DNA from: Phoma sp. XZ068 | Lineage: Eukaryota; Ascomycota; Dothideomycetes; Pleosporales; Didymellaceae | NCBI GenBank assembly: GCA_004835665.1 | Contig: RBKR01000024.1 | Coordinates: 62,001 to 126,000, forward strand | Reading direction: 5' to 3' | Length of the DNA stretch: 64,000 nt | In this document: in pieces, positions 27,540-36,755 of the stretch | Layout of the letters: each line of letters starts with the position of its first letter | Numbering within the stretch: position 1 is the first letter of the stretch | Position numbers and translations under genes: made by a program | The notes under the pieces: model-generated | The model's input: the letters and a program-made list of their open reading frames with translations, nothing else | What the model was told of the DNA's origin: nothing | The model's database searches: none

Positions 27540-28182
27540 GATTGTGTAGTAGAGCGGATTCATCAACCTTTTCACCATTGCGGGGGAACAATGAGGGTGC
27601 ACGACGGCGTGGTAAAGTTCTACCCACAGCAGCAGACTGGATGCGATCTAATGGACTTACTGCTGCTGATCGGCAGTTTATTACTGAGTATTAGGCTGTG
27701 CTACAGCGCCTTAAGCTCGCCACCGAGCGCCTTGAAGGTCGCGGCAAGAGTCGACGCTTTGGCGCGATATATGAGGTCATTCCTATATTTGAGCGCCTTT
27801 CACAGAGCATGAGCAGCTTGTTACTACCTACGAAAGCTACAACAAATGCCATTGATGATGCTATCGAAGCGTTGTTAAACAAGGAGCCAGATGCAACAAT
27901 AGGCGAAGTTGAGCACGTCGAGTATGAGCACTGGCGTCAATTTGAGCCCCGCTAGCAACGCTCTCAGTTTGATGATAAAGATGGCAAAACTGCCGTTGAG
28001 TACTGGATGCGGTACGCTTCATGATACCCCAACTTGTCGCGCCTCGCCGTTGATGTACTCACGATACCTGCTTCAAGCTGGGACTGTGAGAGTATGTTTA
28101 CCGATCTTGGTGGTCTGTCAGAGCCACGGCGGCGCAAGATTGGCTCTGAATTACTAGCTGATCTCAAGTGCGTCAAACGTTA
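27540..28182 (+). pseudogene. hAT transposase remnant (internally deleted)
   Basis: Plus-strand frames encode the hAT core signature LKLATERLEGRGKSRRFGAI, then EVIPIFERL. After an internal deletion comes IDDAIEALLNKEPDATIGEV and the C-terminal dimerisation region with YPNLSRLAVDVLTIPAS and SEPRRRKIGSELLADLKCV. Stops occur at several places (for example after ITEY and inside RYAS-YPNL). The insertion domain and the rest of the catalytic domain are missing. It ends directly against a pogo fragment at about 28186. Confidence 0.85.
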
Positions 28183-28185
28183 AGC

Positions 28186-28510
28186 TGCTGTTTCTCCTTC
28201 TGGCTGGTCGAACAATGACGCAGGGCTTGGCTGGCTTGAGCAGGTGTTCAATCGCTTCACCAAGAGGAAAGCGAGGAGCAAGTACCGTCTACTAATTTTA
28301 GATGGCCATGGGAGTCATCTGACGATGGCTTTCATCTCCTTCTGCGATGGCAATAAGATAATGCTAGCTTTGTACCCGCCTCACCTCACAGTACTCATAC
28401 GCTTCAGCCGCTGGACGTTGTTTGCTTCAAGCCACTGGCTCAACTACAGCGATGAGCTCACAGATCACCCTCACAAGCGCCAAGGCCTGGTGCCTGTTGG
28501 CAGTACGGTG
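28186..28510 (+). pseudogene. pogo-type transposase fragment (DDE region)
   Basis: Encodes SPSGWSNNDAGLGWLEQVF, RSKYRLLILDGHGSHLT, then a frameshifted counterpart of LQPLDVVCFKPL. It corresponds to the middle of the transposase at 21840-23059. The left border is the hAT remnant; the right border fades near 28510. Confidence 0.85.
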
Positions 28511-28692
28511 ATATCTGGATCGGAGAGACCGAAATTCTATACTTTCGGTGAGACCGAGACGATCGAGTTGACCGTCGGCCAGGCCGAAGAGCTGAAGTTG
28601 TGGCCGTAGATATAAAGGAATAGGTTGCGCTCTGGAGAAAGGGACAAAGATTGCTCGAATAAAGATAATTTCAACTCTATTGAGACTTGCGT

Positions 28693-28729
28693 CACATGCG
28701 CCACAGTATTAGAGTTCTCATACGAGTCA
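28693..28729. repeat. 37-nt segment shared with 59756-59792
   Basis: Reads identically to 59756-59792 except at the fifth base. It lies just upstream of the copia 3' fragment here, and at the junction of a pogo scrap and a histone-like fragment there. Confidence 0.8.
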
Positions 28730-28732
28730 TAC

Positions 28733-29064
28733 CAACAGGGGAGACTCAGGCCACAAAAGAGGCAATTTGGCTCTGACGGCTACTCAGAGAGCTCTTGGAT
28801 CAAAAGGAGCATCTGGCAACCACGATTATCTTTGGGGACAACCAAGGGGCAATTCAGCTGGCTCGAAACCCACAGTTTCATGCCAGAACGAAGCATATCG
28901 ACATCCAGCACCACTTTGTAAGGGAGGCGCAAATGAGCGGGGAGGTTGACATGCAATACACCCCAACAGAGCGTCAGATAGCAGATGGGCTGACGAAGGC
29001 ACTACCTAAGGATGCCTTCGTGAAGTTTCGAAAGGCGTTAGGACTGGAACATTGGCGAAATTGA
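28733..29064 (+). pseudogene. copia pol 3' end (RNase H)
   Basis: The plus-strand frame gives ATKEAIWL, a stop, then RLLRELLDQKEHLATTIIFG and DNQGAIQLARNPQFHARTKH. It continues to LQYTP-type sequence (here MQYTPTERQIADGLTKALP) and ends normally at 29064. This is the C-terminal RNase H of a Ty1/copia polyprotein. Everything upstream is missing. A purine-rich tract (29087-29099, GTGCCGAGGGGGA) and an LTR start follow immediately, as expected at an element's 3' end. Confidence 0.92.
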
Positions 29065-29099
29065 TTTAATGGGAGCTTGATTGAGGTGCCGAGGGGGAG

Positions 29100-29207
29100 T
29101 GTTGGAAGCCGGTCATGTGATGAGGCGACTGGGGACTATATAAGTCAGTCCTGCTCCCTGAGTCGGACCTCAATCAATCAATCACTTACTCCCTACTGCT
29201 GCTAACA
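29100..29207 (+). repeat. Probable 3' LTR of the copia fragment
   Basis: Begins TGTTGGAAGCC after the polypurine tract and ends CTGCTAACA, giving TG..CA ends in 108 bp. A TATA-like ACTATATAAG lies at 29135-29144. The right end is inferred from the CA terminus and from pogo coding sequence resuming at 29208. Confidence 0.7.
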
Positions 29208-29445
29208 CTAAGCACGGTGTTCTTCGCTCTACACTATCGCGAAGGCACCAAGCTATTACAGCGATGCGTGCAGCCACTACAGTCAATCGATAAAAGCTCA
29301 ACCCACAGCAAGAGCAGGAGCTTATATGATATATTGAAGGACTCACAGAGAGACACTTACCTCCTACAAGAGAGATGGTACGAAGTTTCGCCTTAGTAAT
29401 AGCCACGAAGCCGGTCAGCGAGAGCAGCGCTGCCACCGTAGCGTA
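29208..29445 (+). pseudogene. pogo-type transposase N-terminal fragment
   Basis: Starting right after the copia LTR, the frame gives KHGVLRSTLSRRHQAI, then KLNPQQEQELI and YIEGLTERHLPPTREMVRSF. This is the helix-turn-helix segment of the pogo subfamily at 21840-23059, with two in-frame stops (TAA, TGA). It is cut on the left by the copia LTR and on the right by the hAT element at about 29437. Confidence 0.85.
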
Positions 29446-29559
29446 AGCCGTACCGTATAGGGGTCCTCGCCGTACGTGCGGTGCCCATAGAAACTTTAGT
29501 ATGTACGGCACGCCAGGACAGTGAGAGAGGTGCGGTCCGTATACCGTAGGGGTTAAATT

Positions 29560-30060
29560 TGAAGCTCATATGTGCCGTAACTATATACAAATCGCCAGGT
29601 TCTTGGTGTTGAGGTCGTCGCTGGCTTCCGGGCGCCCTCAGACTTCTTCTGCTGCTCATCCTTCCCACCGATGTGGGCAGCCAGCTGGGTGAGGTGATTT
29701 TGGACGGCTCCTCTCCGCAGCCAGTTCTTTTGAAGCTGAGGTGCCTCTATCACGGGCGTTGACAGTGAGTTGCGATCACACGTTATAGTACGTTTGGCGG
29801 AGGAGAAACAGCGCTCGCAGTCGCTTGACGTGGCCGGCACGGAGAGGTGATCCATAGCCATTTTATACACGACTGGGTGTTGCTTTTGCCCGACTTCTGT
29901 CCACCAACAGTGAGGATTGTCTGGTAATTTGGACAGATCTGGGGACGATTGCGCGGCAAGCTTGTCCTCGTACAGACTGTCGAAATACTCCTTGAGCTGC
30001 GTTATATGTTTCTACCGCTTGTAGGTCTTCTTGCCGATAAGAAGGTGGCCGTCCACATAC
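29560..30060 (-). pseudogene. hAT transposase C-terminal dimerisation region
   Basis: Encodes IGKKTYKR, a stop, QLKEYFDSLYEDKLAAQS, WWTEVGQKQHPVVYKMAM and DHLSVPATSSDCERCFSSAK. This is the canonical hAT C-terminal family signature, followed by a normal tail. One TAG interrupts it. Confidence 0.88.
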
Positions 30061-30178
30061 ATCGTACGGAGTCTCCGCTCGTTAGTTGCGTACGCTCCTC
30101 GCACCTTACGGCAGTGTCAGGATCGATTTGGGGTGCCTTCCTGAGGTGAGCTTTGATATGAGAGGTGGCGTCGACGAG

Positions 30179-30634
30179 CTAGCAGCAGGGCTTCTGCTTG
30201 CTAACATGACAATACTTGCAGAGAAACAGCGTCGACCTTATCCCGTTGTCGTGCTTGAGCTTGAGCTCCGCGCCGTGCTGCCAAATAGTCGCGATCGCAC
30301 GCCTCCCCAGCAGCTGCGCCTTGCCCTTTACCTTATACTCAACCTGCTCAGGCTTCAGATGACGCTTGCCATGCCAGATGTGGCCCCAATCGATGTTAAA
30401 ACGAGGCCCCGAGGCCTGCTTCTCCCCCGGATACGTATGAGAAAGCGCAGAAACCTCAACTTCAGGAGGAGCTTCAGATGCTGACGGAGAGTCGTCTAAG
30501 GGCTCGAAGCTCTCGAAGCTCATGGCGGCTACTGCCCTCTTCGACGCGGCATGGTGATACGGCTGAGAGGATGAGGGCGATGATGCCTGCGAGAATGAAG
30601 AATGCGCGGCTCTGGTAGTTAAAAATCTATCCAT
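30179..30634 (-). pseudogene. hAT transposase N-terminal region (BED-like finger start)
   Basis: A 151-aa frame beginning MDRFLTTRAAHSSFSQ, rich in Ser, then IWQHGAELKLKHDNGIRSTL and CKYCHVS, the first half of a BED-type zinc finger. It then meets the internal deletion. Confidence 0.75.
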
Positions 30635-30995
30635 GACGATTAATTCACCACTAAAGATTGTATAGAGACAGAAGTAGGAGGTTAAGGAGACTCGGTGAAA
30701 ATTTCTACTTCAACAGCGTTACACAAAGCTCTCCGCGACGAGCTGTCGTCGCGCACGAAAACAGCCAAAGGCGTGGGTAAAGTCCACCAACACTCCGCCC
30801 TCCTTCCTAATTAGGAAAGTTGTATACCCAGTACGGAACGTACGGGCAAATCTTTTACCAGTACGGACTACGGAGCGTACCGCTGCCGCCTCACGGACGT
30901 GCCGTACGTACGTATTTTACTATGGGATCCGCACGTACGTACAGCGACCCAGTACGTACGGAGGTACGGTACGGTGGACACGCTGCTTCCAGGAG

Positions 30996-31924
30996 CAATC
31001 AGGATCTTCGACCTATAGGTCGGACTGCGGTTGCAAAGAACCTGACGCCCTGCATTCTTTGTCAGCGTGGAGACGTGAACCTGCTGAATGACCAGATGGC
31101 ATGGATTTGTGGAATGCCACACGAAAGACGACACGAGCCGTCATGAGATAGTGGGCTATGATTCGTTATCGAGAAGACATACCATCCGATGCTGCGGCGC
31201 TTATAAGGTGGGAGAAGAGAGCACACATGTTCAGCGCAGATACTCGACCGGATATTCGCAAGACGATCTGGTACACTAGATTCGGTACGACGAGCCATAG
31301 GCTGGGGCACGGTTCGCCCGAACACTCAGCAGTCAGCAGTCACACTAGCCGCCATACATCTTGCCACAAACTCATGTAATGCAGCCGGGCTACTAACTTT
31401 GTCAGTGAAGGAATAAGGGCATGTAGGCGGACTTACCACGGCAGTGGTTACAAGTCGGACAACACATCATGGACTGCGCATCATCAAGAGTACATTAGTG
31501 GTCTTTGGTAGGCGGAATCGCAGCTAGAACAGCAACATTATCTTCTCCATCCGAACACTACAAGGAACACAAAACCAAACCCAGCAAGAAGGAGGATGAG
31601 ACGGACACTCAATCGAACAATTGCATCGACCAATCACCGAAAAACCATCACAACGTAAATATCGTCCATCTAAAAACCCCTTCAACCTGACAATTATACT
31701 AGTAATTCAAGAGGCCCAGCTTTTGCGAGCCGCATATTACGGTCTCCGGCGGCCTTCGTGCGAGACTAAGCTCACACCGTCCGTGTCGTTCCCGCTGCGC
31801 TCTATCGTATACGAGGTTTCCACCATGATGCCATCTTCCGCGTTGAGCTCCGTTGATCCAGTCCTAGTCCCAAGTGACGACCCTGATGTCGCAACACAAA
31901 CGTTATATGACGTGTTGCTCCGTC
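30996..31924. other. No gene recognised
   Basis: Short frames only. It flanks the hAT element on one side and the receptor pseudogene terminator side on the other. Nothing with a recognisable motif was seen. Confidence 0.45.
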
Positions 31925-33228
31925 CTATTTTTGGAGTTCTCTACTCTCGTCGCAATTGTAGTACTTCTGCCGGCTACGAGCTGAGGAACCGTGGATGATC
32001 GGGAAAAGTCTAGCAAGGAGCTGTGGTATCGTGGGAAGGCAGGCACTAGACCGGCGTCAGCATTGCATTCGCATTCGAAGCCTGAGACCGCACTCACCAC
32101 ATGATACCAACGCATATTTCAATTGTGCTCCACACCGATACGTCATAAAACTCCCAACTCGCGTCAGATGAAGCTGCAAAGTCCATCAGGGCACGCAACC
32201 GCAGGATGCTGACTACGGTCACAAACGTTCCCACGCAGAACATCAGACCCACGCCAAGTTTCTTCTTTCAATACATCTTCAGGCCCCACAGCTGCCACAG
32301 AGGTATTCCAAGGATCCAGAAGTCTAGTGCAATGCTAATGGCGGCGTGTGTGGTCGTAATGGCATTAATGTCCACACAGTGGCCTTCGTGAAGCCCATCC
32401 CAATGTTCCCAGAAGTAGTGGACGGGCTGGCACTGGAGGATCGCGGCAAGAACAAAGGCGATGCCCCATAACACCACGAAGGTAACAGTTCCCCATAGCA
32501 AGCGCTGAACCCCTACGCTAGGGAACACCCGGATGTAGAAGAAGACCAAACAGAGTTTCAAGAGCGCGGTCTGTGTGAAATATAGAGCAGCCATCACGTA
32601 GAAAAACTTCAACACCGTGGTAACCTCCTCGGGCCGCAGTGTCCAGATGTGCTGTCCTAGGCCATGCTTAACAGTGCCATAGACCGTGGCAATCGCACTC
32701 GGTACGGATATGATTGCGGTAGCGAGAACAGCCCAATCGTCGGCTCCGATTCCATCCTGGCCACCAGCAATTTGAAGGCGAATCGAAGGACGACGAAGCC
32801 GGCGGCGGTCGAGAATAGGACGTTTGATAATACCGTGTACTTAGGCCCACGATTTTGAACGGGAGATCCGCAGCTCGTTAAGCTGCTGTTCATCGTAGCT
32901 GGAAGCAATCAGTTCGTAGTCATTCTTCCTCCTTCAATTCCATTCCGTACCTAACTGATCTGGAATCGTGCAGTTGGCGGTCACGCACTGCGTAACGTTG
33001 GCTTGGAAGATTTTATTTGTGCAAATGCACGTAAGGTTAGTTGGGCTACAGGTATTGGTACCGAATGCTGCAAGAAGACATGGTTGCTGGGAGTATTAGC
33101 CAAGTCGTCATGTCGTGTATCTGCGAAGTCCTTACAGCGCATTCGGGAAGCTGAGACTGAGCCAGCGTAAACCAAGAAAGCCCCAACAGCCATATCGAGA
33201 GCAACTCATGCAACGAGGGCCTCATCAT
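31925..33228 (-). pseudogene. CFEM-type Pth11-like receptor, one frameshift and one nonsense codon
   Basis: Four exons can be read on the minus strand: 33136-33228, 32951-33086, 32098-32898 and 31925-32045, with GT-AG introns of 49, 52 and 52 nt. Exon 1 encodes a signal peptide followed by LPECA. Exon 2 completes the CFEM domain with TCSPTNLTCICTNKIF and QCVTANCT. Exon 3 encodes the rhodopsin-like seven-helix part (GLGQHIWTL, LKFFYVMAALYF, LVFFYIRVFP). Exon 4 ends with LPTIPQLLARLFP. A single-base loss near 32745-32751 shifts the frame before DDWAVLAT, and TGA at 32268-32270 replaces a sense codon. Such receptors sense surface cues at the plasma membrane; this copy cannot make a full protein. 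Confidence 0.88.
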
Positions 33229-33894
33229 CGTTGACGTGTGTCGGACCAAGTGATGCAGGGGGGTGAGCGCCAGCCCTATTTATGAACGACCCCTTCGATG
33301 AATGCTAGATCTCCTCCGCGGCGAGCACCAGATAAGTGACATCGGACCGAAGAGGAACAGATGATACGCGCAAGGGAAGTCGGGTGATTTTCCTCAGCTA
33401 ACGTTAACCTTTCATGTGTTTGACGTTCGCCGACGTTGTCCAAGGCGGGCCGAAGCAAGGATTCAATAGCTTGCGTTCGACACAAAAGGCTCGTTTGAGA
33501 TGCACGGAAGCTTGAATTGCCACCCGGGTACTGCTAGCGCTTCGTAGCAGTCGCTAGGCTTGACTCTAACGTCAAAACCGTTCCGATGGCGTACCATGGC
33601 TATCGCCGGAAATAGGCATGCTTACATTATTCCCACAAGCAACATTCTGGGTGACGCCGGGCACAATAGGCAAGAATGGAACGAACCTAGTAGATGACCG
33701 ACATCGCAATGGAGGGTGCCACGGAATTGATTGCTCCAGTGGTTCGTCAAGACGCACTAAAAGATATAGCCAGGGGAAGCCTAGGAAGGAATACCGAGAC
33801 GTTACACGTTGCTGTTCTGCCGTCGGAAGAGGGTACGATGCGGGGAGACGGAAGCTCATGAAAGTTACGCTGAGTATTGAGAGCCATCTCAAAA
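33229..33894. other. No gene recognised
   Basis: The presumed promoter side of the receptor pseudogene and the left flank of the MULE. No motif beyond short random frames. Confidence 0.45.
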
Positions 33895-33960
33895 GGCTGG
33901 CGTGATTTGTCCCCCCGTTTTTGAGATTTGTCCCCCCTTTGAGATTTGTCCCCCGCGCTA
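33895..33960. repeat. Left inverted repeat of the MULE
   Basis: Three spaced copies of GATTTGTCCCC, inverted relative to 36695-36755. Confidence 0.9.
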
Positions 33961-34069
33961 GCCAGATCACCACTAGCGTCAGATAGATTACGGTTTTGTA
34001 TTTGTGTTGGAAGCAGGTATGTGTGAAGGGGGGCTGTACGTAAATTGTCTATATTGCCGAACTTCTTGT

Positions 34070-36548
34070 CTACTCACACCGTCGTCTCTTTCGCGGACCA
34101 AGGTCTTTCCAGGCTTCTGGAGCCGCCACTGCTGCAGCGCGTTTGGGCCGCCGTGTAGATGTGACCTCAGGCTCAACAATTGCATCTTGAGCATCAACCT
34201 GTGCAAACCTTTCAGCATAGAAAGCTTCCATGTCTCCAAAATGATAGTTCCAAGCCATAGTCGGCGTGCAGGAAGCGAAGAGTCCCTGCTTAGCAAGAGC
34301 CATGTTCCGTGCCTCCACCAGCTCTGCAGGATCCCCCTCCTGCCCTGTTTCTGTCAGGAAATTAGTAGCCGACATCATATCATTGCAACTATATAACACA
34401 GGTTGACATCGCCGACCTTCAACGTCGGCTAAGAACTCTTCTAATGTCGGAGGTTGCCAGACAGGGGGCGAAGCCATGGTCACTGACACAGCGACAGCTA
34501 CAGGCGGAGATGACCAAGGTGAAGCAGGAGATAGAGGAGCAGGTGCTGGGATCGACACAGATATGCAGGTGGTTACAGGATCTGCAACTGAAGTAGAGCT
34601 GGGAATCGAAACAGTGACAGAGGTGTTGACTTGCTGCAGAGCTTCAGCCAGCGTTTGACCCTGGTATTGATGGGAGGGTTGAAAGCGAGGTATAGAAGCT
34701 GGCACGCACCGTTCAAAAGCTGATAGGTCTCGGCAAGTTGATGCTTCGTTCCTCCTTGGCGCACCTCTTGTTTGAGCGGTAAGTGGCTCAAGAACGGACT
34801 GGTGCGGCCTTGAGGATAAGCGTACTGACGGCCCATGCTCACGTTGATGGCGCCAATGATCATCGTAGAGATGGTTCAATCGTAGTGTGGATCTAGCAGC
34901 CATTACTTCTTGCAGCGTATGGCGGCATGGAAGACCGTTGGTTTTCTCGAAGAGGCCTGAACAAGGATGCCCACCACGGCGCTGCCTTTGCTCTTTCTGG
35001 CGTAGCAAGTCTTGTTGCCTGATGCGCTCGATAGCTGGCGGTGTGAGGACATCATGGATTCCAGTAGGCAGGAAGGGCATGGACTCGAGCTTGTGCTGAA
35101 ACTTGGTGCTGTGTCTAGAAGAAGCGATCTCCTTTTTGTACTTGTTGTATTGGCTCTTAACCATCTGCTCGATCCTCCCGACAACACGAAGCAAGTCGAC
35201 CGTTGAAGTAATGAGATAGTCCTTCAAGACCTTGTGCATTCCTTCAACAGGTGAACTTGTGATCGTGCTATAGTGTCGGTGATGAGAGGTCCACGCAGCG
35301 GCCCACTCCGTGCGTGTCAGGTATTGGTTCTCTTGCAGGTACCTGCAGAGCTCTGGCTGGTGACTGTAGTCTTTGAGCAGATCATTCCATTTGAATTGGA
35401 ACTCCAATGGCCTCTTCGCGTAGACCAGCTGCTCTGGTCAGCCCGGGGCTACGTGATATGGAAAGCGTTGGCTCAAAGTGCTCGCAACAACTAGGGCTAG
35501 CATACCTGAGTCCAGCGTTTCATGAATGACGCCCTTTGTTCAGCGATCCTCTGCTTTGCCTCTTTCGTCACACCATCAGCGTCTCGCCACGTTTGTTGCG
35601 CTTTTGTCTGAACGTCTTGTTGATGTGCCATACGCACAAGAGCTGAGGAACCCTCGGAAGCAGCGAGCGCGCTGACACCTTCAAAGCTTCTTCCTGATCG
35701 CTAATAAACACACGCGGTTGTTGCACGCCAGTCTTGCGGAGGAAATTCGCGATCGCCCAATGGTAATCTGCATGCGTCTCGTTGCTGAGAAAGCAGAAGC
35801 CCGCAGAGAAGAACGTCTGCAGATTAGTGCAGCCGAGTATGTGCAGCAGAGGGAGTTTGTACTTGTTGGTTCGATATGTGCAGTCCATCAGCAAGACGTC
35901 GGGGTTTGCCAGCAGAAGCTCAACCTGCTTCTGGTGGGTGAAGAAGAGGTTCTGGATGCGATTGTTGTCGTCCTTCTTGACGGTAAAGATCCAGTCTGTC
36001 GTGGACAGGTCGTCTAGCAGTGTCTCCACTGGGCTCCTCCCATTGAGATGTTTCTCTCTGATAGCCTTCCTCTCGCTGCGGATATCGGTGGCAGAGATCA
36101 GTGTGTCCTAATCCTCTCTCTGGATGGCAGCCAGTATCTGCATGGGCCGCACGCCAGCATGGGTCATTGATTCTATCACTTCCTTCTGTGCTGGTGTACG
36201 CCTGCGATAGACATTGTGCGCACTCGAGCTGATTGACCGGGGATGGTTGTGGTCCTTGTCCTGTACTTCTAGCTTCCATTGATTGCTGTGCTTTGTCCTG
36301 AAGACAACAAGCTTGAAAGGACACCCAGTGGAGCGTGTGCTTGTGCTTAGAACCTTTGCACTTGACTGGTAGTTGTGTCTGAAACGATCGCAGCGATAGT
36401 AATAGCGTGTCTTGACAGTCGAATTGTGAGGCCAACTTCGCTTGAGGACGAAGCCGTAGCCATGCTGCATGCCATGGGTCTTGAGTGCGATATACGCTTC
36501 TTCATATGAGCTGTAAAGCAGATCTGGAGGGGGGGCTATATCTTCCAT
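34070..36548 (-). pseudogene. MULE transposase (FAR1-like), one nonsense codon and one frameshift
   Basis: Starting at the ATG at 36548, the protein has an N-terminal FAR1/WRKY-GCM-type zinc domain (GCPFKLVV, KDHNHPRS). The MULE catalytic core shows LLMDCTYRTNKYKLPLL, FISDQEEAL and CVWHINK, with PVEGMHKVLKDYL as the probable catalytic Glu region. A SWIM finger (GLPCRHTLQEV) and a Pro/Ser-rich tail with a basic end follow. TAG at 36108-36110 interrupts after QRED, and one base is missing near 35615. A GT-AG intron (35429-35505) separates RWTQ from LVYAKR. The element is therefore not autonomous. Confidence 0.88.
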
Positions 36549-36694
36549 TCTAGGATGCAAAGAGATTGATAAACCACACCTAAATCTTCTTTGTGCTCGG
36601 TCTATTGTGGAGACGCGCTGGTGTCGCGACGATTTCGTGCTGGTGAAATACAAGCTAAGCCATGTTGAGCGATTAATTTCCGCTAGCACTAGCG

Positions 36695-36755
36695 TTGGGG
36701 ACAAATCTCATCTTGGGGACAAATCTCAAACCCTTGGGGACAAATCTCACCAGCC
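36695..36755. repeat. Right inverted repeat of the MULE
   Basis: Three copies of GGGGACAAATCTCA, inverted relative to 33895-33960. Confidence 0.9.

Larger units (their letters stand above)
29437..30995 (-). mobile_element. Internally deleted hAT element with long GTACGG-rich inverted ends
   Basis: The ends at 29437-29590 and 30828-30992 are imperfect inverted repeats of about 150 bp, full of GTACGG/CCGTAC units, with matching landmarks such as GTACGGCACG and CCCATAG. Between them lie the N-terminal zinc-finger part and the C-terminal dimerisation part of a hAT transposase on the minus strand, without the middle. A 6-of-8 match of GCGCTGCC and ACGCTGCT next to the ends could be a decayed 8-bp duplication; this is uncertain. 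Confidence 0.8.
33895..36755 (-). mobile_element. MULE (Mutator-like) transposon, 2861 bp
   Basis: The ends GGCTGGCGTGATTTGTCCCC (33895) and, inverted, GGCTGGTGAGATTTGTCCCC (36755) form inverted repeats of about 65 bp. Each contains three copies of a GAGATTTGTCCCC unit followed by a CGCTAG box. A broken MULE transposase lies between them on the minus strand. No exact 9-bp target duplication remains. A further copy of one end is at 49880-49921. Confidence 0.9.

Noticed and set aside
33895..33960. CRISPR-like spaced repeats of GATTTGTCCCC
   Set aside because: Only three units, spacers of a few bases, an inverted partner at the other MULE end and a fungal context: these are transposon termini.
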